Shown here: positions 16,818 through 24,396 of the stretch, one piece after another
Position numbering within the stretch: the first letter of the stretch is position 1
Layout of the letters: each line of letters opens with the position of its first letter
Assembly: GCF_017307055.1 (NCBI RefSeq)
Contig: NZ_JAFLEQ010000016.1
Coordinates: 425,121 to 458,441 of the forward strand
Source of the DNA: Corynebacterium mendelii
GTDB lineage: Bacteria; Actinomycetota; Actinomycetes; Mycobacteriales; Mycobacteriaceae
Reading direction: 5' to 3'
Length of the DNA: 33,321 nt
Position numbers and translations under genes: made by a program
The notes under the pieces: generated by a model
The model's database searches: none
Told to the model about the DNA's origin: nothing
Seen by the model: only the letters and a program-made list of their open reading frames with translations

Positions 16818-18089
16818 ATGACCAAACGTGTCATATCTATCGCTATGGCTTTCGTCGGCCTCGCCGTCGGCGCGGGCTTCGCCTCAGGGCAGGAGGTGAT
16901 GCAGTTTTTCGTCCACTTCGGTACCGCCGGTATCTGGGGTGCCGTGTTCGTCGCCATTTTCATGGCGATCGGTGGCATGGTGATTCTGCAGCTCGGTTCC
17001 TACTACCAGGCCAATGAGCACACTGCCGTCCTTGACGAGGTTGCCCATCCGGTGCTCGCCAAGGTTCTCGACTGGTCGGTGATGCTGACTATCTTCTCCA
17101 TCGGTTTCGTGATGTTCGCCGGTGGCGGCGCCAACCTCAACCAGGCTTTCGGCATCCACAACAACTGGGGTTCCCTGATTCTGCTGGTGCTGGTGCTGTT
17201 GATCGGCCGACTGGATATCGACAAGGTGTCCAACGCCATCGCGGTGACCACCCCGTTGATCATCGTGATGCTTTTCATCGCGTTCATCTACGTGATCTTC
17301 ACCCACGACACACCCACCGAACAGCTGGAGATTGCCGCCGAGAACGTCAAAACCACCCTGCCCAACGCGTTTATCGGTACCATCAACTACGCCGGCTTCA
17401 ACCTCATCGTTGTGCTGAGTATGTCGATTGTCATCGGCGGCTACTACCTCAACCCGCGGGCTGCCGGTCTGGGCGGGCTGCTCGGCGGCACCACCTTCGG
17501 CCTGATGCTGATCATGTCGACCGTCGCCCTTTTCCTGAAGATCGACGAGGTCTACACCTCCCCGCTGCCGATGCTGCAGATCGTCCAGGACATGACCCCG
17601 TTCCTCGGCTACGTCATGTCGATCGCCATCTACGGCATGATCTTCAACTCCGCGATCGGTATGTTCTACTCGCTGGCCAAGCGCCTGACGAGCAAGAAGC
17701 CCGACAAAGCGTTCTACCCGACCTTCGTGGCCGTGGTTCTGCTCGGCTTCGTGATCTCCTTCTTCGGTTTCCGTAACCTGGTCACCTACGTCTACCCGCT
17801 GCTCGGCTATGTCGGTGTGGTGCTGTCGGTTGTCCTGGCCTGGAACTGGATCAAGGATATCGGCGAAATCCGCAAGGAATCCCGCCGCCGGAAGAAGATC
17901 CGTGACCTGATGATGATCAAGCTGCATCCCCGCCGCAGCTTCAGCCCGGCGCAGGAGCGCCGTATGCAGGCGCATATCGGACGGTCCAACATCGATAACG
18001 CCGAGCTGGAAGGGACCGTCGAAGAAAAGGTCGCCGAGATGCTCGCTGAAGAAGAAGAGCAGTCTTCCGAGGGCCGCAACCTCAACTAG
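16818..18089 (+). CDS. YkvI-family membrane protein, copy 1
   Basis: A 423-residue integral membrane protein of the YkvI family (COG3949), a branch of the LeuT-fold/APC transporters of undefined substrate. The first helix carries the family motif AMAFVGLAVGAGFASGQE, with the unwound-helix glycines expected of this fold. About ten further hydrophobic segments follow, including LSMSIVIGGYYLNPRAAG and IYGMIFNSAIGMFYSLAKR. The protein ends in a charged cytoplasmic tail of about 75 residues rich in Arg/Lys then Glu (MLAEEEEQSSEG). ATG 16818 is preceded by CAGGAGTTGA, leaving an unusually long 15-base gap between AGGAG and start. The same arrangement precedes the paralog at 18747. A strong terminator follows, so each copy is probably its own transcript. 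Family secure; substrate unknown. Confidence 0.88.
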   Translation: MTKRVISIAMAFVGLAVGAGFASGQEVMQFFVHFGTAGIWGAVFVAIFMAIGGMVILQLGSYYQANEHTAVLDEVAHPVLAKVLDWSVMLTIFSIGFVMFAGGGANLNQAFGIHNNWGSLILLVLVLLIGRLDIDKVSNAIAVTTPLIIVMLFIAFIYVIFTHDTPTEQLEIAAENVKTTLPNAFIGTINYAGFNLIVVLSMSIVIGGYYLNPRAAGLGGLLGGTTFGLMLIMSTVALFLKIDEVYTSPLPMLQIVQDMTPFLGYVMSIAIYGMIFNSAIGMFYSLAKRLTSKKPDKAFYPTFVAVVLLGFVISFFGFRNLVTYVYPLLGYVGVVLSVVLAWNWIKDIGEIRKESRRRKKIRDLMMIKLHPRRSFSPAQERRMQAHIGRSNIDNAELEGTVEEKVAEMLAEEEEQSSEGRNLN

Positions 18090-18157
18090 CCCACACCCGC
18101 TGCCCTGTAGCCGGTGGTGGTCACACACCCCGGTGGGACAGGGCAGCCCACGGTGCA

Positions 18158-18205
18158 CCACCCCTGCCATCCGCTTTCATCTGCGGGTGCCGGGGTGGTT
18201 TTTTT
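18158..18205 (+). terminator. Rho-independent terminator after YkvI copy 1
   Basis: CCACCCC (18158-18164) pairs with GGGGTGG (18192-18198). The inner arms CATCCGC and GCGGGTG pair with one G-T wobble around TTTCATCT. Seven T residues (18199-18205) follow at once. A second dyad, CTGCCCTGT/ACAGGGCAG (18100-18108 with 18138-18146), lies just upstream. Confidence 0.85.
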
Positions 18206-18402
18206 CTCCTGCAACGGGCCGTGGCGGGGCACGTGTGCCTTCCGGGGCCGGTAGGGCACGGGCATGGTCCCGTTTTTCCCGGCTGCTGCCGAGCTTGTGG
18301 CGGGGCGGTGATGGCCGCCCCCGGCAGTGGGTGTTCTGGAGAGCCGGAGTGCGGAAAAACCGGGGATTTGAATCAGCCCGAAGCTGTTGTGGCAGCCGCG
18401 GC

Positions 18403-18438
18403 TTTCCAACTGGAAATCCCGGCGGCCGGCACTATACT
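18403..18438 (+). promoter_or_regulatory. Candidate promoter with palindrome, leader of YkvI copy 2
   Basis: TATACT (18433-18438) is a near-consensus -10 box. A 14-base dyad TTTCCA-AC-TGGAAA (18403-18416) covers the -35 position, as an operator would. Transcription from here would give a leader of about 300 bases. Confidence 0.4.
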
Positions 18439-18444
18439 GGACGG

Positions 18445-18746
18445 CTGTTGGATTTCCCGGTGGGCCACAGGCAGCGGATATGGTTCCTGCTGTCTGCTGC
18501 TTCCCGGCGCCGGTGGCCGTATGCCCCGGCTGTGGTGACCCCAACCGGGGCACAGGCGGCAGTGCCGGCGTGCACGCCGTTGCTTTTTTCTGAACACCAT
18601 GCATTCTCGCGGTTGCGGCTTTTTTGAAAAACAACACGCCGCAGCCATGACTGGTGGGCGGGTTTTTCCCGTGGGAGAAATCCGCCCATCAAGCCTGCCG
18701 TTTTCGCGGATGCGAGCCAAAATACAGGAGTTGAATTCCCAAACCC
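18445..18746 (+). promoter_or_regulatory. Structured 5' leader of YkvI copy 2 (possible attenuator or riboswitch)
   Basis: Four hairpins occur in order. TGCCCCGG/CCGGGGCA occupies 18522-18529 and 18545-18552. A GC stem CGGCG-TGCA-CGCCG (18566-18579) with outer GCAG/TTGC pairing is followed by TTTTTT (18584-18589), like an intrinsic terminator. GGTTGCGGC/GCCGCAGCC (18611-18619, 18638-18646) encloses TTTTTTGAAAAA. A 16-bp stem with three wobbles joins 18653-18668 to 18675-18690. No gene fits here. A terminator inside a leader suggests attenuation, but I match no known riboswitch class. Confidence 0.4.
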
Positions 18747-20018
18747 ATGACCAAACGTGTCTTGTCCATTGCCATGGCTTTCGTCGGCCTGTCCGTCGGC
18801 GCGGGCTTCGCCTCCGGGCAGGAGGTGATGCAGTTTTTCGTCCACTTCGGTACCGCCGGACTGTGGAGCGCCGTGTTCGTGGCTGTGCTGTTGGCCCTCG
18901 GCGGAATGATCGTGCTGCAGCTCGGCTCCTACTACCAGGCCAACGAACATACCGCCGTGCTTGACGAGGTCACCCACCCGCTGTTGGCGAAAGCCCTCGA
19001 CTGGGCGGTGATTGTGACCGTGTTTTCCATCGGGTTCGTCATGTTCGCCGGTGGTGGCGCCAACCTCAACCAGGCTTTCGGTATCCCGAATATCTGGGGC
19101 ACCCTGCTGCTGCTGGCTATTGTGCTTTTCGTCGGCAAATTTGACGTGGACAAGGTGTCCAACGCGATTGCGTTCACCACCCCGCTGATCATTGTCCTGG
19201 TGCTGTTGACATTCCTGTATTCCCTGGCCACCAACCATTACCCGGTGGAGACCCTCAACGCCTATGCCGGCCAGGTCAAGTCCACCCTGCCGACCGCGTT
19301 TATCGCGGCCATCAACTACGGTGGCCTGACGTTCATCCTGGTGGTCAGCATGTCGATTGTTATCGGCGGCTACTACCTCAACCCGCGCTCGGCCGGGTTG
19401 GGTGGCCTGCTGGGCGGCCTCATCTTCGGTTTGATGCTTGTCATCAGCGCCGTATGTTTGTTCCTCAATGTGCCGGATGTCTACGATTCGGCGTTGCCGA
19501 TGCTGAAGATCGTGCAGGAAGTCCATCCCTGGCTCGGATACGTGATGTCCATCGCGATTTTCGCCATGATCTTCAACACCGCCATCGGTATGTTCTATTC
19601 GCTGGCCAAACGCCTGACCGCCAAAAAATCGGACAAGGCCTTCTACCCGACGTTCGTTGCCAGCTGCCTGGTCGGCTTTGTCGTCAGCTTCATCGGTTTC
19701 AAAAATCTGGTCAGCTACGTCTACCCGGTACTCGGCTACATCGGTTTTGTTTTGTTCGTGATCCTGCTGGTCGCCTGGGCGAAAGACATCAAGGAAATCC
19801 GCAAGGAAACGCGGCGCCGCAAAAAGATTCGCAAACTGCTGCTGCTCAAATTGAACCCGCGGCGTGATTTCAGTCCCGCCCACGAAAAACGGCTCAAGCA
19901 GCACCTGCACAACTCGGTTGTCGAGGATGGGGAACTGGCTGACGCCTTCGACGAGAAAATGGATGAATACATCCGGGAACAGGAACAGAACCACTCCGGG
20001 GGCCGCAATCTGCAGTAG
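18747..20018 (+). CDS. YkvI-family membrane protein, copy 2
   Basis: A 423-residue paralog of the gene at 16818, identical in length and alike along the whole membrane region. Both begin MTKRV, share GAGFASGQEVMQFFVHFGTAG, and carry GGGANLNQAFGI and SMSIVIGGYYLNPR. They diverge mainly in the loop after TM5 and in the charged tail (here FDEKMDEYIREQEQN). ATG 18747 is preceded by the same CAGGAGTTGA element, 16 bases between AGGAG and start. The pair is most simply a tandem duplication that has since diverged, perhaps in substrate or regulation. Copy 2 lies behind a long structured leader that copy 1 lacks, and is closed by its own terminator. Expected to be a secondary transporter in the cytoplasmic membrane; the substrate is unknown. 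Confidence 0.88.
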   Translation: MTKRVLSIAMAFVGLSVGAGFASGQEVMQFFVHFGTAGLWSAVFVAVLLALGGMIVLQLGSYYQANEHTAVLDEVTHPLLAKALDWAVIVTVFSIGFVMFAGGGANLNQAFGIPNIWGTLLLLAIVLFVGKFDVDKVSNAIAFTTPLIIVLVLLTFLYSLATNHYPVETLNAYAGQVKSTLPTAFIAAINYGGLTFILVVSMSIVIGGYYLNPRSAGLGGLLGGLIFGLMLVISAVCLFLNVPDVYDSALPMLKIVQEVHPWLGYVMSIAIFAMIFNTAIGMFYSLAKRLTAKKSDKAFYPTFVASCLVGFVVSFIGFKNLVSYVYPVLGYIGFVLFVILLVAWAKDIKEIRKETRRRKKIRKLLLLKLNPRRDFSPAHEKRLKQHLHNSVVEDGELADAFDEKMDEYIREQEQNHSGGRNLQ

Positions 20019-20092
20019 CTGCTGATCGTTGACGGCGGTGCGGCAACGTTGTCCCGCCGCGCCCGGCACAGGGCACGCTGTCCCAAGCGGTG

Positions 20093-20129
20093 AAAACCGG
20101 TCCGTGGCTCTTCCACGGGCCGGTTTTTT
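20093..20129 (+). terminator. Rho-independent terminator after YkvI copy 2
   Basis: AAAACCGGTCCGTGG (20093-20107) and CCACGGGCCGGTTTT (20113-20127) form a 15-bp stem with one G-T wobble and a CTCTT loop, running into TTTTTT (20124-20129). The A-rich 5' arm could also work in the reverse direction. Confidence 0.9.
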
Positions 20130-20146
20130 GGTGCAAGATGGATCCC

Positions 20147-21286
20147 ATGACCTTCACAGCACCGGAACCGGATACGTTCACCCCCTCCGATGACCGCTAC
20201 GACCATATGGTCTACCGGCAGCTCGGCCATTCCGGCCTGAAGCTTCCGGTGATTTCGCTGGGCCTGTGGCACAACTTCGGCTGGGACAAACCGCTGGACA
20301 ACCAGCGGGCGATCATCCGCCGCGCCTTCGACCGCGGGGTGACGCATTTCGACCTGGCCAACAACTACGGTCCGCCGCCCGGCTCCGCGGAAAAAAACTT
20401 CGGCCGCATCCTCACCGAGGATTTCGCCGGGCACCGCGACGAGATGGTCATCGCCACCAAAGCGGGCTGGCGGGGCTGGCCCGGCCCCTACGGTTTCGGC
20501 GGCTCCCGCAAATACCTGGTCAGTTCCCTCGACCAGTCGCTGGAGCGCATGGGCCTGGACTATGTCGATGTGTTCTACCACCACCGCCCCGACCCGGAGA
20601 CGCCGCTGGAAGAAACCATGTACGCGCTGCGCGACATTGTCGCCTCGGGCAAAGCGCTCTATGTCGGCATTTCCTCCTACGGCCCGGAGCTGACCGCCGA
20701 GGCCTGTGAATTCATGGCGGAGGAAGGCTGCCCGCTTATTGTCAACCAGACCAGCTACTCGATCGTCAACCGGTGGGTTGAGGAACCCGGGGAAGACGGC
20801 GACAGTCTGCTGGCGTCGGCAGCTGATGCCGGCTGTGGTGTGGTGGCGTTTTCCCCGCTGGCCCAGGGGCTGCTCACCGACCGCTATCTCCATGGTGTTC
20901 CGGCTGATTCCCGGGCCGCCGCCCACAAGTCGCTGTCGGATGACATGCTCAGCCAGTCGAATCTGAAGATGGTTTCGCGGCTCAACGACATCGCCCAGGA
21001 ACGCGGCCAGACACTGGCCCAGATGGCCCTGTCGTGGGTGCTGCGCCAGCAGGGCGACTACGGCAACCAGACTGTCGTCTCCGCGGTGGTGGGGGCATCC
21101 TCGGTCGAACAGCTCGACGCCAACCTCGATGCCGTCGACAACCTGGAGTTCACGGGCAAGGAACTCGCCGCCATTGACGAGGTCGCCCGCGATGCGGGGA
21201 TCAACCTGTGGGCCGGTGCCACCAAGTCGAAAATCCGGGAGGACGACGACGAGGCGCACCGCAGTGGCGCCAACGGTTTTTTCTGA
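20147..21286 (+). CDS. Aldo/keto reductase, YghZ-like (L-glyceraldehyde 3-phosphate reductase family)
   Basis: A 379-residue NADPH-dependent oxidoreductase with a TIM-barrel fold. The catalytic tetrad is visible: Asp69 and Tyr74 in THFDLANNYGP, Lys105 in IATKAGW, and His146 in FYHHRPD. The NNYGPPPGSAEKNFG and WRGWPGPYG segments are characteristic of the YghZ/AKR14 subgroup, which reduces L-glyceraldehyde 3-phosphate and methylglyoxal-like aldehydes. The C-terminal cofactor region VVSAVVGASSVEQLDANLDAV fits the NADPH phosphate-binding site. I chose ATG 20147 because a CAAGAT -10 element ends seven bases before it, as at other leaderless starts here; ATG 20138 is nine bases upstream. Substrate is inferred from subgroup only. 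It is a single-gene unit between two terminators. Confidence 0.88.
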   Translation: MTFTAPEPDTFTPSDDRYDHMVYRQLGHSGLKLPVISLGLWHNFGWDKPLDNQRAIIRRAFDRGVTHFDLANNYGPPPGSAEKNFGRILTEDFAGHRDEMVIATKAGWRGWPGPYGFGGSRKYLVSSLDQSLERMGLDYVDVFYHHRPDPETPLEETMYALRDIVASGKALYVGISSYGPELTAEACEFMAEEGCPLIVNQTSYSIVNRWVEEPGEDGDSLLASAADAGCGVVAFSPLAQGLLTDRYLHGVPADSRAAAHKSLSDDMLSQSNLKMVSRLNDIAQERGQTLAQMALSWVLRQQGDYGNQTVVSAVVGASSVEQLDANLDAVDNLEFTGKELAAIDEVARDAGINLWAGATKSKIREDDDEAHRSGANGFF

Positions 21287-21306
21287 TCAATCCCGCCACC
21301 GAAAAT

Positions 21307-21357
21307 AACCCCCGGGTCCGCGCCGACCGTGTCATGCGGTCACGCGGCCCGGGGGTT
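21307..21357. terminator. Bidirectional terminator between aldo/keto reductase gene and lysE
   Basis: AACCCCCGGG-T-CCGCG (21307-21322) pairs with CGCGGCCCGGGGGTT (21343-21357), with a single bulged T and an inner GACCG/CGGTC stem. It lies between two convergent genes. The flanking T-run is short, so efficiency is uncertain. Confidence 0.65.
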
Positions 21358-21371
21358 GTGGTGTGTGATGG

Positions 21372-22088
21372 TCAGTGCAGGATCAAACGGGCGGCAATCA
21401 ACACCATGGTGACACCGATGCCGACATTGACCCACTTGTTGACCGTCGGATTCGACAACGGCTTGGCCAGTGCCGCGGCACCGTAGCCGATACTGGGAAA
21501 CCAGATGGTGGAGGCGGCGATGGCGCCCGTGGCAAACAACCAGCGCCCCGATTCGCCGTACTGGTTGGCCATACCGCCGAGCATGACCACCACATCGACG
21601 TAGGTGCCGGGGTTCAACCAGGTCATCACCACTGCCGCCAGGACCGGTTGTTTCCAGTGTGCTGTCGCCGGTGCCTTATCGCGGACGGCGGTGGCCACGG
21701 CAGTGCCGGACGCGGGCGGGCCGTTGTGGGTGCCCGCGGTGCCGGGGTGCCGCTGCGGGTTTCCGGGCGCCGGATCCTGCTGCTCGACCACTGCGGCGGA
21801 GGAGCGTGTGAACGCGTCACGGAAACAGGTGAAGGCAAAGTAGCTGAGGTAGGCCACACCCGCCCACTTGAGGATCGACAGCACAATCGGGGCTTTGTCG
21901 ATGAGCACGCCCACCCCGGCGGTGCCGCCGAGAATGAGAATAATGTCGCTGATCAGGCACACCAGAACCACGGCGGTGACTCCGGTGCGTTTGATGCCCT
22001 GCTTGAGCAGCAGGGCATTCTGCGGTCCGATGGCGATGATCAGTGATAAACCGACGGCCAGCCCGTGTACGACAATGTTCATGCCCAT
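21372..22088 (-). CDS. lysE: LysE-family L-lysine (and arginine) exporter
   Basis: A 238-residue inner-membrane exporter that in Corynebacterium expels lysine and arginine when peptide uptake raises their internal level. The LysE signature is clear: GLSLIIAIGPQNALLLKQGIKR, then VCLISDIILILGGTAGVG, and the late TWLNPGTYVDVVVMLGG with GAIAASTIWFPSIGYGAAAL. About six hydrophobic segments flank a long hydrophilic loop (residues about 95-140, Pro/Gly/Ala-rich), which is somewhat longer than in the model protein. I set the start at ATG 22088 by alignment with the known N terminus (MGMNIVVHG). ATG 22109 lies six bases after a TATTTT -10 box and could be a leaderless start; ATG 22082 is also possible. 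It is divergent from lysG, the expected activator. Confidence 0.93.
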   Translation of the reverse strand: MGMNIVVHGLAVGLSLIIAIGPQNALLLKQGIKRTGVTAVVLVCLISDIILILGGTAGVGVLIDKAPIVLSILKWAGVAYLSYFAFTCFRDAFTRSSAAVVEQQDPAPGNPQRHPGTAGTHNGPPASGTAVATAVRDKAPATAHWKQPVLAAVVMTWLNPGTYVDVVVMLGGMANQYGESGRWLFATGAIAASTIWFPSIGYGAAALAKPLSNPTVNKWVNVGIGVTMVLIAARLILH

Positions 22089-22396
22089 GATCAAACACCC
22101 GCATGTCATTAAAAGAAAATAACGCCGTGTTTCCAGGCGTAAGCAACGCTTAACCGGCCAGGTCAAAGTTTTTGTCCACGCAGAGTGCAGTGGTGTTGAC
22201 GGTGCCGGTGGGCCACGAACTTAGGCCGTGCTCACACGGATGTGCCAGGGGGTCGGGACGGGGGGAAGGGGGATCGGCCGCAGTGTCTGCGGTGGCTCCC
22301 GGCGCCGCCCGTGCGGCGCCCGGCGCCCGACAGCCGGGTGCCGGGCGGGGCGGAACAGAACGGCGGAAGCGCCGGCAGCCGTTATAGAATCAGCCC
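22089..22396. other. lysE-lysG divergent control region
   Basis: These 308 bases hold both promoters. For lysE (minus strand), TTGCTT (22147 down to 22142) and TATTTT (22121 down to 22116) flank a dyad ACGCC-N9-GGCGT (22122-22126, 22136-22140), a candidate LysG site. Two GC hairpins stand back to back at 22301-22345: GGCGCCGC-CCGT-GCGGCGCC and CCCGGCGCCCG/CGGGTGCCGGG. The lysG -10 box is at the right end. No gene is seen. Confidence 0.5.
22385..22396 (+). promoter_or_regulatory. -10 box of leaderless lysG promoter
   Basis: TAGAAT (22385-22390) is followed six bases later by GTG 22397, with no Shine-Dalgarno site. Initiation on a leaderless GTG is the simplest reading. Confidence 0.5.
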
Positions 22397-23281
22397 GTGA
22401 ATCCCGTGCATCTGGAAACCCTGCTCGCTGTTGTTGACGAGGGCTCGTTCGACGCCGCCGCCGACCAGCTGGCTGTGACCCCCTCGGCTGTCAGCCAGCG
22501 GATCAAGGCACTCGAACAGTCAACAGGCCGGGTTCTGGTGCGCCGCATGCAGCCGGTGACCGCCACCGAGGCGGGGGAGGTGCTGGCCCAGGCGGCCCGC
22601 CGCATGCGGCTTCTGCAGGCCGAAACCGACGCCCAACTGACCGGCCGGCTGGCCCGGGTTCCGTTGTCGGTGGCCATCAACGCCGATTCCCTGGCCACCT
22701 GGTTTCCCGCCGTCATGGCCGAAGTCGCCGGGTGGGACGGGGCGTGTCTCAGACTGCACATTGAAGACGAAGCCCACTCGGTGGCGCTGCTGCGCCGCGG
22801 CGACTGTGTCGGTGCCGTTACCCGGGAACACACCCCGGTGTCGGGATGCGAAACCACCGAACTGGGGGTGATGACCTACCGGGCCTGTGCCTCACCGGCC
22901 CTGGCCGCCCACTACACCCGGGCTGACGGCAGCATCGACTGGGCGGCCATGCCGGCCCTGCGCTACGGGCCGAAAGACAAAATCCAGGACGGTGACCTGA
23001 AAGGACGGCTCGACACACCGCCCCGCAACCGGCGCATCAGCCAGGTGCCGTCATCGGAAGGATTCCTCGAAGCCGTCCGCGTCGGCCTGGGCTGGGGACT
23101 GGTCCCCGACCAGCAGTCACGGCAGCTGGTGTCCTCCGGGCAGCTGGTTGTCCTGGACGACCGGGTGGAAACAGTCGCCCTCCACTGGCAGCACTGGCGG
23201 CTGGAATCACCGCTTCTGACACAACTGACCGAGGCAGTCACCCGGGCCGCCGCCGCCACCCTGGATCCGGTCAGCCGGTGA
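22397..23281 (+). CDS. lysG: LysR-type regulator of lysine export (LysG/ArgP family)
   Basis: A 294-residue LysR-type transcriptional regulator. The N-terminal winged helix-turn-helix reads LLAVVDEGSFDAAADQLAVTPSAVSQRIKALEQ. The rest is the effector-binding domain of the ArgP/IciA/LysG subgroup, with LSVAINADSLATWFPAVMAE and SSEGFLEAVRVGLGWGLVP at the expected positions. In Corynebacterium the protein activates the divergent lysE when lysine, arginine or related amino acids accumulate; the same divergent layout is seen here. The start is GTG 22397. The stop codon overlaps the GTG start of the nuclease gene (GTGA), so the nuclease is probably translated from the lysG transcript. Confidence 0.92.
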   Translation: MNPVHLETLLAVVDEGSFDAAADQLAVTPSAVSQRIKALEQSTGRVLVRRMQPVTATEAGEVLAQAARRMRLLQAETDAQLTGRLARVPLSVAINADSLATWFPAVMAEVAGWDGACLRLHIEDEAHSVALLRRGDCVGAVTREHTPVSGCETTELGVMTYRACASPALAAHYTRADGSIDWAAMPALRYGPKDKIQDGDLKGRLDTPPRNRRISQVPSSEGFLEAVRVGLGWGLVPDQQSRQLVSSGQLVVLDDRVETVALHWQHWRLESPLLTQLTEAVTRAAAATLDPVSR

Positions 23282-24243
23282 CACACGCGCACACAGTCGG
23301 GCACGGCACAGCAGACAATGGCCCCCAGGGGCCGTCCACCCCGGGGCAGCTGCCACAACAAACCCCACGACGGTGTCCGCCCCGCCGGTGGAGCGCACCT
23401 GTGGCGGTGGCCGGCGCCATCATCGGCACCCTGGTGGCCGCCGGATGCGCCGGCCCACCGGCACCACCGGCCACCGGGACAGCCACCGTGGCCGCCACCA
23501 CCGTCACCGTCACCGACACCGCGGTGCCCCAGATACTCGAGGATCTGGCCGATGCCGCCACCGGCACCCGTCCGGCCGCCCAGCCGGCCACCACCCACAC
23601 CACCCACCCCACAGCAGCCGGCGGCGGGACACCGGCGGCCACACCCCGCTACCGGCTCATCGCCGCGCCTGCCACGGCCCGGGAACGCCTGGCCGGACTG
23701 GCGGTGAAAGGCCGGGCCCCGGCAACCGGCTACAGCCGGCGGGAATTCGGGCAGCGCTGGAGCGATGACGTCACCGTCGAATTCGGCCACAACGGCTGCG
23801 ACACCCGAAACGACATACTGCGACGAGACCTTGCCGCCGTGTCCGCCAAACCGGGCACCCGCGGGTGCGTGGTGCAAAGCGGAGTCCTTGACGGGCCCTA
23901 CACCGGGCGAACCATCAGCTTCCGGCGCGGACAGCACACCTCGGCGAAAGTGCACATCGACCACGTTGTCGCCTTGTCGGACGCGTGGCAGAAAGGCGCC
24001 CAACAGCTGGACGGGGACACCCGCCGCAACTTCGCCAACGACCCCGACAACCTGCTGGCCGTCGACGGTGCGGCCAATATGGCCAAACGCGACGGCGACG
24101 CCGCCACCTGGCTGCCACCGAACAAACCCTTCCGCTGCGCCTACGCCATCAGACAAATCGTGGTCAAAGACCGCTACCGGCTGTGGGTCACCCAAGCCGA
24201 ACACGACGCGCTGGCCAGACAACTGGACACCTGCCCGCAGTAA
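23278..24243 (+). CDS. Secreted HNH-family nuclease lipoprotein (DUF1524/GmrSD-C like)
   Basis: A 321-residue protein whose GTG start overlaps the lysG stop by four bases. About 40 residues precede a hydrophobic segment ending in the lipobox LVAAGC (Cys57), then a Thr/Ala/Pro-rich linker to about residue 120. The catalytic part resembles secreted actinobacterial HNH nucleases: RREFGQRWSDDV, CDTRNDILRRDL, then HIDHVVALSDAWQKGA with His226-x-Asp228-His229. NDPDNLLAVDGAANMAKRD (Asn258, Asn267, Lys270) and CAYAIRQIVVKDRYRLWV follow. The His/Asn set fits a beta-beta-alpha-metal active site. It probably degrades DNA outside the cell, for nutrient or phosphate acquisition or defence against DNA release; this is inference. 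The long N-terminal region before the signal helix suggests the true start could be further downstream, although no ATG is evident. Confidence 0.8.
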   Translation: MTHAHTVGHGTADNGPQGPSTPGQLPQQTPRRCPPRRWSAPVAVAGAIIGTLVAAGCAGPPAPPATGTATVAATTVTVTDTAVPQILEDLADAATGTRPAAQPATTHTTHPTAAGGGTPAATPRYRLIAAPATARERLAGLAVKGRAPATGYSRREFGQRWSDDVTVEFGHNGCDTRNDILRRDLAAVSAKPGTRGCVVQSGVLDGPYTGRTISFRRGQHTSAKVHIDHVVALSDAWQKGAQQLDGDTRRNFANDPDNLLAVDGAANMAKRDGDAATWLPPNKPFRCAYAIRQIVVKDRYRLWVTQAEHDALARQLDTCPQ

Positions 24244-24383
24244 CACCCGCCCCCGCCCGGCCCGGCCCCGGCAGCCGGTGACAGCGGACACCCCGGCGGC
24301 GGGAGCAACCCCGCCGCGGGTTGCGGGGCGGATTTTTCAAACCCCCACCGGCGCGGGCCACCCCACAACAGACGGTTTTTCCC

Positions 24384-24396
24384 TACTGTTGGGGAC
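24384..24396 (+). promoter_or_regulatory. -10 box of leaderless promoter, DoxX gene
   Basis: TACTGT (24384-24389) ends seven bases before ATG 24397. GGGGA between them is too close to act as a normal Shine-Dalgarno site. Confidence 0.4.

Noticed and set aside
18432..20069. Long open frame on the minus strand opposite YkvI copy 2 (and similar ones opposite copy 1, the aldo/keto reductase gene and the anchored-repeat genes)
   Set aside because: These frames mirror the G/C-rich third codon positions of clear plus-strand genes, give His/Asp/Gln-rich low-complexity proteins, and match no family.
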